This document shows positions 16,043 through 25,387 of a stretch of 64,000 nt of DNA, piece after piece; positions within the stretch are counted from its first letter, which is position 1, and the number at the start of each line of letters is the position of its first letter. Origin of the DNA: Halomonas sp. H10-9-1 (GTDB lineage: Bacteria > Pseudomonadota > Gammaproteobacteria > Pseudomonadales > Halomonadaceae). Under the pieces are notes generated by a model. It saw only the letters and a list, made by a program, of their open reading frames with translations. It was not told the DNA's origin and did no database searches. Made by a program: the position numbers and the translations under genes. The stretch spans positions 2,914,001-2,978,000 of the forward strand of contig NZ_JAMSHO010000001.1 in assembly GCF_040147005.1 (NCBI RefSeq), in the 5' to 3' direction.

Positions 16043-17231
16043 AAGGAGCCGAGCGCTGGCCCTGGCAGCCACGCTGGCGAGCCTGGCAACGGGACAGGCG
16101 CTCGCCAGCGAGAAGGTGCTGGATACGCTGCAGATGCACGGCTTCCTCAGCCAGGCGCTGGTGATCACCGACGACAACAACTTCTTCGGCCCCAGCAGCG
16201 AGGACGGCGGTAGCCTGAAGTACACCGAGATCGGGGCCAACGTGTCGCTGCGTCCGCACGAGAACCTGCTGGTAGCGGCCCAGGTGCTCAGCCGGCGGGC
16301 TGGCGGAGATGGTGACGATGCCAAGCCCGCTCTCGATTACGGCGTCATCGACTACCAGTTCTTGTCCAACCAGCAACGCACAATTGGTATGCAAGTAGGC
16401 CGGTTCAAGAACCCATTTGGTTTCTACAACCAGACCCGCGATGTCGCCTTCACACGCCCCAGCATCCTGCTGCCACAATCCATCTACTTTGACCGGACCC
16501 GTTCATTGGGTTTATCGGGCGATGGTGTCAGCCTGTATTACGAAGAGATGTTGCCCAGTGGAACATTCCGGACCCAGGTCGGTATAGGCCAGGCCCAGGC
16601 TGGCGATGACTTGCGTAGGACGATGCGGATCGAGGATGCGCCGGGTAAACTCGAACCCCGTGACTCGGCCATCGCACAAATCAAGTACGAACACGATGGT
16701 GGGCGAATCGTTGCAGCATTGAGCGCAGCGAGTGCCAAGGCCAAGTTTGAATCTCGCGACGCAGTACTCAACAATGGTAATTTCGAGTTCGTCCCATGGG
16801 TGCTTTCACTTCAATACAACTCCGAACACTGGAGCCTGACCGGGGAGTACGCAATTCGCAGCTCCAAACTGGAAGGGTTTAATAATCCCTTCCTCAATTT
16901 CGATGTAACAGGTGAAAGTTGGTATCTACAATATACTCGCCGCTTCAATGATCGCTGGCAGTGGCTGGTGCGCTACGACAGCCTGACCAACAATCGCGAT
17001 GATCGCTCAGGCAGCACCTACGAGTCTATTGGGGCAGGTCCCGCCCACAGCCAGTACGCCGATGACATCACACTTGGGCTGCAGTGGAACGTAAGTCACC
17101 GACTGATGCTGGCGGCCGAGTATCACCATGTCGATGGAACGGGGTGGCTTCCCGTGCAGGACAACCCCGACCCCTCCGAGACAGAGCGCCGCTGGAACAT
17201 GATGCTCTTTCAGCTCTCCCTGCGCTTCTAG
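16011..17231 (+). CDS. Outer-membrane beta-barrel (porin-like) protein
   Basis: A 406-residue protein with a signal peptide ending ATGQALA near residue 32. The mature chain shows alternating amphipathic strands and ends in an aromatic-rich strand with terminal Phe (LFQLSLRF), the signal for BAM-mediated insertion. Short motifs such as GRFKNPFGFYNQTRDVAFTRP are typical of a barrel family found beside diguanylate cyclase genes, but no substrate is known. It starts inside the preceding PstS-like gene and ends 32 bp before the cyclase gene. Its second half (about 16360-17000) is visibly AT-richer than the flanks. Confidence 0.8.
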   Translation: MTVSKSFQWIERSRALALAATLASLATGQALASEKVLDTLQMHGFLSQALVITDDNNFFGPSSEDGGSLKYTEIGANVSLRPHENLLVAAQVLSRRAGGDGDDAKPALDYGVIDYQFLSNQQRTIGMQVGRFKNPFGFYNQTRDVAFTRPSILLPQSIYFDRTRSLGLSGDGVSLYYEEMLPSGTFRTQVGIGQAQAGDDLRRTMRIEDAPGKLEPRDSAIAQIKYEHDGGRIVAALSAASAKAKFESRDAVLNNGNFEFVPWVLSLQYNSEHWSLTGEYAIRSSKLEGFNNPFLNFDVTGESWYLQYTRRFNDRWQWLVRYDSLTNNRDDRSGSTYESIGAGPAHSQYADDITLGLQWNVSHRLMLAAEYHHVDGTGWLPVQDNPDPSETERRWNMMLFQLSLRF

Positions 17232-17263
17232 AGGCGCGCATTGGACCAGGAAGCCTCGGCGAG

Positions 17264-20140
17264 ATGAGTTCAGCGAGTCAGCCCACATCACCCCGCTATC
17301 GCCTCAGCCTGACCTGGCGCGTCATCGCGTTGAGCAGCCTGCTGGTGCTGGGCCTGGTGCTGGCCTTCTCCTGGATCGGCCACGCCAACCTCACGCACCA
17401 GTTCGAGGAGAGCCGCAACGAAAGCGCAAGCCGCCAGGCCGGCGAGATACGGCTGGCCATAGAGCGCTCCGCGGAGGGGGTTCGCCAGCTTGCCTCGCTG
17501 GTGGCCGCCACCCAGGGGCTCGGCACTGCCCTCACCCGCCGCACCGGCGAGGCGCTGCTGGAGAGTCTGGGACCACAGTGGCCGACCCTGCAGCTGGAGT
17601 CGGGGGTCGAAGAGATCCTGCTGTTCGATACCGCTGGACGCCTTGCCGCGGAGTGGGGCACGCCACAGGCGGAGAACGGCCGCCCCGTCCAGCATTGGCT
17701 ACGCCGGGTCATCGAGACCGAGACACCGCTGACCGCCCTGCGCTGCTCCAGCGACTGCCGGCAGTACGCCGCCGTACCCGTGCTGGTCGAGGGCCAAAGC
17801 ACTGGGGTGGTGATCCTGTCTCGCTCGCTGGCCGATGTCATGCGCCAGGCCCACGAGATTGCCAAGGGTGACGTAGGGCTCCTGGTAACCGGAGAAATGC
17901 AGAGCGGCGAACTGCCCGCACAGCGGAGGCTCCCGGAGTGGTATGGACAACTGATCGCCCTGACCGGGCAAAGCGAGAGCCTGCCGGCCCTGCGCCAGGC
18001 GTCCCGCGAGACCACTCTCAGCGCCCTCACCGAGCGCCCCTACCGCTTTCGCCACGCGGCTCGCGATATCGAAGTGAGCGCGGTGCGCATGGACGAAGAT
18101 GGCGACCGGCGCAGCACGGGCTATGTGCTCTTTACCAATGATATCACCGACCAGATACACGCCATCCGCCAGGATACCCGCACCCTGGCGACGATCGGCC
18201 TTGGCGGCTGGGTAGCCGCGGAGTTGCTCCTGCTGGCCATCCTGCTCAGCCCCATGGCTCGGCTGCGGCGCATCTCCGGCATCCTGCCGAGCCTGGCCCA
18301 GGGAGCATTCGACCGCGCGCGGGCAGCCATCCCCCACCCCGACCTCAGGCTGGCCGACGAGATCGATATCCTGGAAGAGTCGACCCTGCGCCTGGCCAAC
18401 CAGCTGGAAACCCTGGAAGGAGAGGTCAGGTCGCGAGGGGAGCAGCTGGCCCAGCGCGTGGATGAACTGGCCCACGAGCGCGACTTCATCGGCAGCCTGC
18501 TCGATACCGCCCGGGTGTTCATCATCACCCAGGATGCCGATGGCCGAATCGGCCTGGTCAACGACTATGCGCTGTCGGTCATGGGGGTAAGCGAGAAGCT
18601 GCTGCTCAAGCGACTCTTCGACGATGTCTTCGGCGGCCCGCGGCAGTCGCTGGCCGGCAGTGACGGCAAGGAGCAGGAAGAGCGCCTGCTGAGCACCGCC
18701 GATGGCAAACGACACACCATCGCCTGGTACCACGCTCCACTTCCGGTGAGTCCCGGAGAGCTCAATGGCCGCATCTCCGTCGGCCTGGACATCACCGAGC
18801 GCAAGGCCGCCGAAGCACGCCTGACATGGTTCGCCGAGCGCGACCCCCTGACCGGACTCTACAACCGCCGCTATCTCAAGGAGGCCTTGGACGGCGCCAT
18901 CGCACAGGGCCAATCGGGCGCCCTGCTGCTGCTCGACCTGGACCAGTTCAAGGACGTCAACGAACTCAGTGGCCACCAGGCCGGCGACCAGTTGCTGCGC
19001 AAGGTAGCCAGCGTGCTGGGCGAGGAGCTGGGGCATCGCGGCACACTGGCACGCCTGGGCGGCGACGAATTTGCCCTGCTCGTGCACAGCGGCGGGGAGA
19101 CCCTGGCGACCCGCATCGCCCAGCAGGTCAACCAGATCCTGGCCACGGTTGTACTCGAGGTCGGAGAGCGCCGACACCGAGCGAGCGCCAGCATCGGTAT
19201 CGCACTCTTTCCGATCCACGGTGACAACGCCATCGACCTGATGGCCAGCGCCGATATGGCGATGTACAAGGCGAAGGCTTCCAGCAGCCAGCGCTGGCAC
19301 CTGCTCTCGACGCTGGAGGATGCCCGCGGGGAACTTCAGGAACGTGTCTACTGGGAGGAGCGCATCCACCATGCGCTGGAGGAAGACAGCTTCGAGCTGA
19401 TGGTGCAGCCCATCGTGCGCCTGGAGGATCGGGATATCCGGCACTATGAAGTACTGATCAGAATGCAGGACGAAGCCGGCAAGCTGATCTCACCCGGAGC
19501 CTTCATCCCGGTGGCGGAACGCAGCGGACAGATCCTCGAGATCGATCGGTGGGTAATACATCACGCGCTGCGGGTACTCGCGCGCTTGCACGAAAGTGGC
19601 ATCAGTCTTGCCATCAACCTGTCGGGCCAATCGCTCCACGATGACGGCCTGAGACAGTACCTCGCCGACGAGATCAGCTGCAGCGGAGCACCCCCGAACA
19701 GCCTTATCCTGGAAGTTACCGAAACCGCCGCGGTCACCGACCTCGCGACGGCCCGTGGCGTGCTGCAGTCACTGCGTGAGCTGGGCTGCCGCACAGCACT
19801 GGATGACTTCGGCGTCGGCTTCAGCAGCTTCCACTATCTCAGCCAATTGCCGGTGGACTACATCAAGATCGATGGCAGTTTCATCCGCCACCTTCCGGTC
19901 GATGCCAATAGCCGCGTTATCGTCAAGGCCATCGCCGATATTGCCACTGGTTTCGGCAAGCAGGCCATAGCGGAATTCGTCGATCAGGAGTCGCTTGTGC
20001 CCATACTCAGATCCTACGGCATTGCATTCGGGCAAGGCTTTCATCTCGGCAAGCCTATGCCGGTCGATGAGGCATTCAACTGCATACCCCTGAACACTAT
20101 CAGCGCAAGTCCACCAAGACAGGACAAAGGGATCTCATGA
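17264..20140 (+). CDS. Membrane sensor with PAS, GGDEF and EAL domains (c-di-GMP turnover)
   Basis: A 958-residue protein. TM1 is at about residues 18-40, a periplasmic domain with a close cysteine pair (CSSDC, 161-165) at 41-304, TM2 at about 308-332, a HAMP-like linker, a PAS domain at about 405-515, GGDEF at 520-680 and EAL at 695-945. The cyclase motif is intact (RLGGDEF, residues 597-603), but no RxxD inhibitory site lies at the expected position before it. The phosphodiesterase motif is EVL (729-731), with DDFGVGFSS at 847-855 and GQGFHLGKP later. Both activities are therefore possible. The ATG at 17264 is the start; the gene overlaps the acyltransferase by 4 bp. Confidence 0.92.
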   Translation: MSSASQPTSPRYRLSLTWRVIALSSLLVLGLVLAFSWIGHANLTHQFEESRNESASRQAGEIRLAIERSAEGVRQLASLVAATQGLGTALTRRTGEALLESLGPQWPTLQLESGVEEILLFDTAGRLAAEWGTPQAENGRPVQHWLRRVIETETPLTALRCSSDCRQYAAVPVLVEGQSTGVVILSRSLADVMRQAHEIAKGDVGLLVTGEMQSGELPAQRRLPEWYGQLIALTGQSESLPALRQASRETTLSALTERPYRFRHAARDIEVSAVRMDEDGDRRSTGYVLFTNDITDQIHAIRQDTRTLATIGLGGWVAAELLLLAILLSPMARLRRISGILPSLAQGAFDRARAAIPHPDLRLADEIDILEESTLRLANQLETLEGEVRSRGEQLAQRVDELAHERDFIGSLLDTARVFIITQDADGRIGLVNDYALSVMGVSEKLLLKRLFDDVFGGPRQSLAGSDGKEQEERLLSTADGKRHTIAWYHAPLPVSPGELNGRISVGLDITERKAAEARLTWFAERDPLTGLYNRRYLKEALDGAIAQGQSGALLLLDLDQFKDVNELSGHQAGDQLLRKVASVLGEELGHRGTLARLGGDEFALLVHSGGETLATRIAQQVNQILATVVLEVGERRHRASASIGIALFPIHGDNAIDLMASADMAMYKAKASSSQRWHLLSTLEDARGELQERVYWEERIHHALEEDSFELMVQPIVRLEDRDIRHYEVLIRMQDEAGKLISPGAFIPVAERSGQILEIDRWVIHHALRVLARLHESGISLAINLSGQSLHDDGLRQYLADEISCSGAPPNSLILEVTETAAVTDLATARGVLQSLRELGCRTALDDFGVGFSSFHYLSQLPVDYIKIDGSFIRHLPVDANSRVIVKAIADIATGFGKQAIAEFVDQESLVPILRSYGIAFGQGFHLGKPMPVDEAFNCIPLNTISASPPRQDKGIS

Positions 20141-20952
20141 GCACACCAAGCCACAAGGAAAACAAGGCGATATCCAGACGTGATATCCATGAGGTCTTTC
20201 TGGAAAAATACTCCCTCAAACTGGCGGCCACCCAAGCCGAAAAAGAGCGAGTATATAGGCTTAGATTTGATGTATATTGTCAGGAAATCGGGTACCAGCC
20301 TGAAGTATTCTGCCAAAAGAGTCTCGAGCTGGACGCCCATGACAGGCACTCGATACATTGCTACTTGGAGCATAAATCATCCGGTTTGGCGGCAGGATGT
20401 CTGCGCCTTGTTCTGCCTGACCCCTACGCCAAGACATCTGACCAACTGCTCCCTCTTCAAGGATATGGCGGGCGCAGCCTCAGCCACCCGTGGCTTCACC
20501 CATCAGTACTCCCGGAGACTGAGATCTGCGAAATCTCACGCTTCGCTATTGCACGAGCGTTCCGAAACAAGCCGATCAAAAATGAAACTCTTGACCCTAG
20601 CAGCACAAAGTATATTTTTTCTGAGCAAGACAAGAAAACATTCCCCTGGATCATCATTTCACTCTTTCTAGCGACCTATTCACTGGTAGGGCTAACCGGC
20701 CGACGCCACGTCTTCGCGATGATGGAGCCCAGGCTACCCAGGCTACTGGCAATGTCAGGCTTCAACTTCAAAAAAGTCGGCGAACCCATCGAGATGCACG
20801 GCAAGAGAAGCGCCTACTACATAGATCACTCTCGTGCGGAAGAAGAGATACATGAGGATCTTATCCCCATGTATCTTTGCATCAAGGACCATCTGGCAGA
20901 GCAGATTTTGGACCTGCCATCGGCAACGGTATTAAAAGCAGAGAAGGTATAG
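20137..20952 (+). CDS. PEP-CTERM/exosortase-associated acyltransferase (autoinducer-synthase-like)
   Basis: A 271-residue protein. The pattern VYRLRFDVYCQEIGYQPE...ELDAHDRHSIHCYL...AAGCLRLVLPDP is that of the N-acyl amino acid / LuxI-like GNAT fold family found with PEP-CTERM exosortase systems. The later segment ICEISRFAIARAFRN fits the family's substrate-binding part. No exosortase or PEP-CTERM protein is present in the window. The ATG overlaps the stop of the GGDEF-EAL gene, so the two are probably co-translated. Base composition is close to 50% GC, clearly lower than neighbours, which suggests acquisition. The acyl acceptor is unknown; a signal molecule or lipid is an inference. Confidence 0.85.
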   Translation: MSTPSHKENKAISRRDIHEVFLEKYSLKLAATQAEKERVYRLRFDVYCQEIGYQPEVFCQKSLELDAHDRHSIHCYLEHKSSGLAAGCLRLVLPDPYAKTSDQLLPLQGYGGRSLSHPWLHPSVLPETEICEISRFAIARAFRNKPIKNETLDPSSTKYIFSEQDKKTFPWIIISLFLATYSLVGLTGRRHVFAMMEPRLPRLLAMSGFNFKKVGEPIEMHGKRSAYYIDHSRAEEEIHEDLIPMYLCIKDHLAEQILDLPSATVLKAEKV

Positions 20953-20958
20953 CGAGGC

Positions 20959-22020
20959 TTACATCAAGGGTCCAGGATAGAGCCGCCCTTGCCACCCCAG
21001 TACCATGATCGCCAGCACGTTGCGATGTTCCCCCTTCGCCAGGTCGGTACTGCCGTCAGGCGAGGGGATCATGCCGCTCTCGCGATCCAGCGCCGCGACC
21101 AGGGCATCGCGAACTCGCTCGACCAGCGGGTGATCCTCACGCCCCGCCAGCAGGAAGCTCAGCGCCACCTCCGCCTGGATATCCTCGGTGGCGTCGCGCA
21201 TGATCCGTTCGGCCTGCCCCTCGAATGACTCGAGTACCCAGGCATACGCCTTCGCATCCACTTCCCGTTGATAGTAATGGCTGGCGGCAATGACGAAGTG
21301 TGTCAGCCCGTAGAGCCAGTTGCGGTACTCCGCGGTCGACAGGGCCGCCAGGCTGTCGGGTGGATAGCGACGCCGGAAGGCAGCCTCCACCTCTCGACGC
21401 AGGTCCATCACCCCGAGCTGGTGAAGGAAGTGCACTTGGTTGGCGACCTGGGCAGCATAGACTCTCAGCACCTCGGGGTCGGTCAGGAACGCCGCCCAGG
21501 GCAGATCACCGAGATACTCCAGAGCCTGCTCATGGCCAGGCATCTCGTCCAGCATGCCGTGGTAGTGGGCCTGCACCAGCCGGAACAGCAGGCCCTTGGC
21601 ATAGGCGATCTCGCCCCATTGAGTGAACATCTCGGCCCGGGCTCGCTGCTTCTCGGTGCGCCGTGGATAGCCCTCGACACTGTCACTCGCCAGCGCTGCT
21701 GTTCGCCCCGGCACCTCCAGCGCGGCGATCTCGCTCTCGAGACGCTCGCCCAATCGGGCCGCGTAGTCTCGATTGTCGGCCAGGTAGCGCGCCTCGCCGG
21801 TCACCCGGTAGAGGCGCTGGGCGTAGTGGCGGCGCTTGCCGTTGGAGAGTTCGGGTAGCACCGCCTCATAGGTCGCCTGGATTCGCTCTGCCGCCAGCCG
21901 GTGGGTTGCGGCCGGGGCAACGGCAGCGGACGGCTGCACGGCGCAGCCCGAGAGCTGCAGCGCCAGCACACACAGGGCAAGCCATGACAGCAGCCGCAGC
22001 GGGATATTGGATCGGCTCAT
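20959..22020 (-). CDS. Lipoprotein, possibly DUF3541
   Basis: A 353-residue protein with a lipoprotein signal (hydrophobic residues 9-22, lipobox LSGC near residue 26). The remainder is helical, with motifs such as YLGDLPWAAFLTDPEVLRVYA, GLTHFVIAASHYYQR and DATEDIQAEVALSFLLAG, resembling DUF3541 proteins of unknown function. An alpha/alpha-toroid-like fold is possible. Its ATG overlaps the end of the TRIC channel gene by 4 bp. It converges on the acyltransferase gene with only 6 bp between them. Confidence 0.75.
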   Translation of the reverse strand: MSRSNIPLRLLSWLALCVLALQLSGCAVQPSAAVAPAATHRLAAERIQATYEAVLPELSNGKRRHYAQRLYRVTGEARYLADNRDYAARLGERLESEIAALEVPGRTAALASDSVEGYPRRTEKQRARAEMFTQWGEIAYAKGLLFRLVQAHYHGMLDEMPGHEQALEYLGDLPWAAFLTDPEVLRVYAAQVANQVHFLHQLGVMDLRREVEAAFRRRYPPDSLAALSTAEYRNWLYGLTHFVIAASHYYQREVDAKAYAWVLESFEGQAERIMRDATEDIQAEVALSFLLAGREDHPLVERVRDALVAALDRESGMIPSPDGSTDLAKGEHRNVLAIMVLGWQGRLYPGPLM

Positions 22021-22775
22021 GAGCGGTTCTTCCGGCGTCGTGACTGGTCGGGGCGAATCATGCGCACCCGCACCTTGGGCCGTGGTGGTGCGGCGGGCGG
22101 TGGCGGCGGAGTCGTGCCCTCAGCGCTCACCGGAGGCGCCGCCTTGGGGGATCTCGGGATCACCACCCAGGCGAAGGTAGGCAGCGCCAGATGCCAGTGG
22201 ATGGCGGCCAGGCGCAGGCTGAGGGTGGTCATCAGCGACAGGGCGATGGCCAGCGGGCCGGAGGCCCCCAGGGCATCCAGGCCGACATAGGCGATACCGC
22301 CGGCGATGGCCGCGGTGGCATAGATCTCCTCGCGCAGCACCATGGGCACCCGGCGCGCCAGCACATCGCGCACCATGCCGCCGGCCACGCCGGTCATCAT
22401 CCCCATCAACACCGCGACCAGCCCGGATGTACCGAGCTGAAGCGCCTTGTGAGCGCCGATCACCACGAACAGCGCCAGCCCGAAGGCATCGGCCACCGGC
22501 AGGAAACCGCGCGACAGCCGGTGGATATAGTGGAATCCCAGGATGGCGAGCCCCACCGTGGCCAGGATGACCCACAGGTAAGTGGGATCGGTGACCCAGA
22601 ATACCGGACGCACGCCGAGCACCAGGTCGCGCAGAGTGCCGCCACCGATGCCAGTCACCGCGGCAAGCACCAGCATGCCGAAGGGATCCATGCGCGAGCG
22701 GCAGGCCAGCACCACCCCCGACAGTGCAAAGACGATCACCCCCGCCATGTCCAACCAGTAGATCAGCACGTTCAC
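22017..22775 (-). CDS. TRIC cation-channel family membrane protein (UPF0126)
   Basis: A 252-residue membrane protein with two repeats of three helices, each containing a glycine-rich motif: GIGGGTLRDLVLG and GVAGGMVRDVLARRVP. These are the signatures of the bacterial TRIC/YadS-YicG family, proposed K+-type cation channels. The C-terminus is a Pro/Lys/Arg-rich cytoplasmic tail of about 55 residues. I place the start at the GTG at 22775 because GGAGGAGA lies just upstream; the ATG at 22820 has no such site. It follows zapE by 72 bp on the same strand. Confidence 0.87.
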   Translation of the reverse strand: MNVLIYWLDMAGVIVFALSGVVLACRSRMDPFGMLVLAAVTGIGGGTLRDLVLGVRPVFWVTDPTYLWVILATVGLAILGFHYIHRLSRGFLPVADAFGLALFVVIGAHKALQLGTSGLVAVLMGMMTGVAGGMVRDVLARRVPMVLREEIYATAAIAGGIAYVGLDALGASGPLAIALSLMTTLSLRLAAIHWHLALPTFAWVVIPRSPKAAPPVSAEGTTPPPPPAAPPRPKVRVRMIRPDQSRRRKNRS

Positions 22776-22847
22776 CGTCCGTCTCCTCCCGCCGGTCCGC
22801 CCCGAATGGCCGCTCAGCATAGACCAATTCGCGCTGCGCGAAAGGGG

Positions 22848-24017
22848 TCAGCCTCTTCCTGCACCGAACCTGGCCAGCTGCATCTCGCGCAGGCGGCTCA
22901 GGGTACGCTGGAAGGGGAAGGTCAGGTAACCATGGGGATAGAGTTGCTCCATGGCCACCTCGGCCTCTACATATAGCGGCGTGCGCCTGTCGTAACACTC
23001 GTCGACCAGCGCGATGAAGCGTCTCACGCCATCATCGCGCCGGGAAAGCGGCGGCAGTTCCCGATCCCCCGCCTCGACCCGGCTGACCCCATCCTCGGTT
23101 CCCCGGGCGATGCCACCCGCCAGGCGGGCATCGCTCAGGCAGGGCACCCCCTCCAGCAGGATATGCTCGAAACGGTCGACCAGCTCGATGAAGTCCAGCG
23201 CCGCCAGGGGCTGCTCGCAGAGCGCCGCGTAATCGCACCACACCACCGACTCGCTGCGCGCGCGCACCGCAATGTCGCGATGGCCCAGCCTGACGGGCGT
23301 CGCCACGCTCTGCTGGCCCTCGCTCAGCGCCGCGAAGAGCCCCGGCAAGGCACCCGCCTGACCGGGCTCGGCGACCCAGTAGCGCTGCCGGGCTCGCCCG
23401 GGATGGAGTCGATGGTCCTGGCCGCCATCGAGCTCGACCTCGCGCATATGTCGCTCGATGGATTCGATGGCCGGCACAAAGCGTTCGCGGTTGAAGCCGT
23501 CGGCATACAGCTGGCGAGGCGCCTGGTTGGAGGTGCAGACCAGCACCACGCCCTGCTCGAAGAGCGCCGTCAGCAGGCGGCCGAGCAGCATGGCATCGGC
23601 GATATCGCTGACGAACAGCTCGTCGAGGCAGAGAACCCGGACCTCGGCGGCCAGCTCGCGGGCCAGGGCCAGCAAGGGGTCCGGCGTGCCGCCGAGCTGG
23701 AACTGGCGACGATGCACCCAGCGCATGAAGTGGTGAAAGTGCTGACGGCGGGCGGGCACGCGAAGGCCCTGATGAAAGGCATCCATCAGCCAGGTCTTGC
23801 CGCGCCCCACCGGCCCCCACAGGTAGACCCCGGAAGCCTGGGCAACCGGCGCTGCGCTGTGCACGGCATCGAAGCAGGCCTCGAGGGTCTCGGCGGCGGC
23901 CCGCTGGGACTCGTCGGCGACGAATCCCTGATGCGCCAGGGCCTGCCAGTAGGCGGCCAGGGGCGAGGACAGCGCAGGTGGCTGACTGGGCGCCTCGCGG
24001 CTCCCCTGTCGTGTCAC
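22848..24017 (-). CDS. zapE: Cell-division ATPase ZapE
   Basis: A 389-residue AFG1-family P-loop ATPase that acts on the Z-ring in E. coli and has been linked to respiratory-chain proteins in other systems. The Walker A motif is [17 protein letters not shown], Walker B is [16 protein letters not shown], and [10 protein letters not shown] and [19 protein letters not shown] are typical of the family. The GTG start at 24017 overlaps the astB stop by 4 bp (GTGA), giving a length close to that of E. coli ZapE (375). Being coupled to an arginine-catabolic operon is unusual and may put it under the same promoter. Confidence 0.93.
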   Translation of the reverse strand: MTRQGSREAPSQPPALSSPLAAYWQALAHQGFVADESQRAAAETLEACFDAVHSAAPVAQASGVYLWGPVGRGKTWLMDAFHQGLRVPARRQHFHHFMRWVHRRQFQLGGTPDPLLALARELAAEVRVLCLDELFVSDIADAMLLGRLLTALFEQGVVLVCTSNQAPRQLYADGFNRERFVPAIESIERHMREVELDGGQDHRLHPGRARQRYWVAEPGQAGALPGLFAALSEGQQSVATPVRLGHRDIAVRARSESVVWCDYAALCEQPLAALDFIELVDRFEHILLEGVPCLSDARLAGGIARGTEDGVSRVEAGDRELPPLSRRDDGVRRFIALVDECYDRRTPLYVEAEVAMEQLYPHGYLTFPFQRTLSRLREMQLARFGAGRG

Positions 24018-25387
24018 GCCCCCTCCCGCTGGAAGGGATAGATGCTGCCGATGCCGAGTAGATGGCTCAGCTCGTCCAGGGCCGTCAACGACTCCCTGGC
24101 CAGCGCCGGGTCGGCAAGGTCCTGGGGGCTGAGACGATCGCGGTAATGGCGTTCCACCCAGGCCACGAGCTCCACGTAGAGGGCGTCGTCGAGTAGCACC
24201 CGACCGGAGAGCGCGGCGCGCTCGGCAGCGGAGAGCACCACCCGCAGGCGCAGACAGGCAGGGCCGCCGCCGTTGCGCATGCTCTGCTTGACATCCTTCA
24301 CCACCACCTCGCCGATGGGGTTCGCTCCGGCCAGCAGGTGGTCCTGCAGGGTACGCCACACCGCGTCGTTCTCCTGGCACTCCCCGGGCACCACCAGGGT
24401 CATGCTGCCGTCCGGATTGGAGAGCAGCTGGGAGTTGAACAGGTAGGAAGCGACGGCGTCCGAGAGGCTCACCGCCTCACCGGGGATGCGCACCGGAATC
24501 AGCGGGGCGCGCATGCGCTCGCGCAGTGCCTCAAGGGTGCCCGCCTCGTCGAGGAAGGCCATCTCGTGATAGAGCAGCACCGGGCCATTGCCCACGCTGA
24601 TGACGTCGTTATGGAAGACCCCGGCATCGATGGCCTCGGGGTGCTGCTGGGCGAACACCACCTGCGACTCGGCAAGCCCATGCTGGCGGGCCACCGCCTG
24701 GCTCGCCTCCAGGGTCTGACGCGCCGGGAAGCGACGGGGTACGGGGCGCTCCTCGGTCCCCCAGCCGAACGCCTCGCGGCCGTAGACATAGAGGTGCACC
24801 CCGGGCTCACCGTGGTCGCCGGCCAGGCGGGTATGGTTGGCGGCCCCCTCGTCGGAGAAGGCCGGCGTAGCAGGCAGCACGGGGTGGTGGGCAAAGTGCG
24901 CCGGGTCGCGGAAGATCGCTGCCAGCACCCGGGCAGTGGTACCGGGCTCCAGGAAGCGGTGAAAGCTCGACTGCAGGTTGGCCGGGGTGAAGTGCACCCG
25001 ACCATCCGGGGCGTCGAGGCTCGGGGTCACGGTGGCGGCGTTGGCGGTCCACATGCTGGAGGCGGAGCACACCGCACGCAGCAGCTGCGGCGCCTCACCG
25101 GCGGCCCGCGCCAGCACCCGCTCGTCGCTGCCGGAGAAGCCAAGGGCGCGCAGGGCGCCGAGGTCCGGCCGCTGCTGGGGCGGCAGCACCCCCTGGGCGT
25201 AGCCGGCGTCCATCAGCGCCTTCATCTTGGCCAGCCCCTGCAGGGCGGCCTCCCGGGGGTTGGCCTCGAGGCCGCCGTGGCGCATGGAGGCGACGTTGCC
25301 CAGGGCCAGGCCGGCGTAGTTGTGGGTCGGCCCCACCAGGCCGTCGAAGTTGACCTCGCGGACGTCGTGATCGTCGTGCCGGCTCAC
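24014..25387 (-). CDS. astB: N-succinylarginine dihydrolase
   Basis: A 457-residue enzyme of the guanidino-group-modifying superfamily, second step of the AST pathway, converting N2-succinylarginine to N2-succinylornithine, two NH3 and CO2. It starts near [20 protein letters not shown], a hallmark of AstB. It also has [18 protein letters not shown] with the catalytic His, and the catalytic Cys in [13 protein letters not shown] choose the GTG at 25387, overlapping the astD stop by 4 bp; length fits the family (about 445). The much longer frame extending to 26464 is a shadow over astD. Confidence 0.95.
   Translation of the reverse strand: MSRHDDHDVREVNFDGLVGPTHNYAGLALGNVASMRHGGLEANPREAALQGLAKMKALMDAGYAQGVLPPQQRPDLGALRALGFSGSDERVLARAAGEAPQLLRAVCSASSMWTANAATVTPSLDAPDGRVHFTPANLQSSFHRFLEPGTTARVLAAIFRDPAHFAHHPVLPATPAFSDEGAANHTRLAGDHGEPGVHLYVYGREAFGWGTEERPVPRRFPARQTLEASQAVARQHGLAESQVVFAQQHPEAIDAGVFHNDVISVGNGPVLLYHEMAFLDEAGTLEALRERMRAPLIPVRIPGEAVSLSDAVASYLFNSQLLSNPDGSMTLVVPGECQENDAVWRTLQDHLLAGANPIGEVVVKDVKQSMRNGGGPACLRLRVVLSAAERAALSGRVLLDDALYVELVAWVERHYRDRLSPQDLADPALARESLTALDELSHLLGIGSIYPFQREGA

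Noticed and set aside
17699..19444. Long minus-strand frame over the GGDEF-EAL gene
   Set aside because: No motif and entirely inside a well-supported gene.
20137..20952. A complete PEP-CTERM/exosortase locus
   Set aside because: Only the acyltransferase is present; no exosortase, PEP-CTERM protein or polysaccharide genes were found around it.
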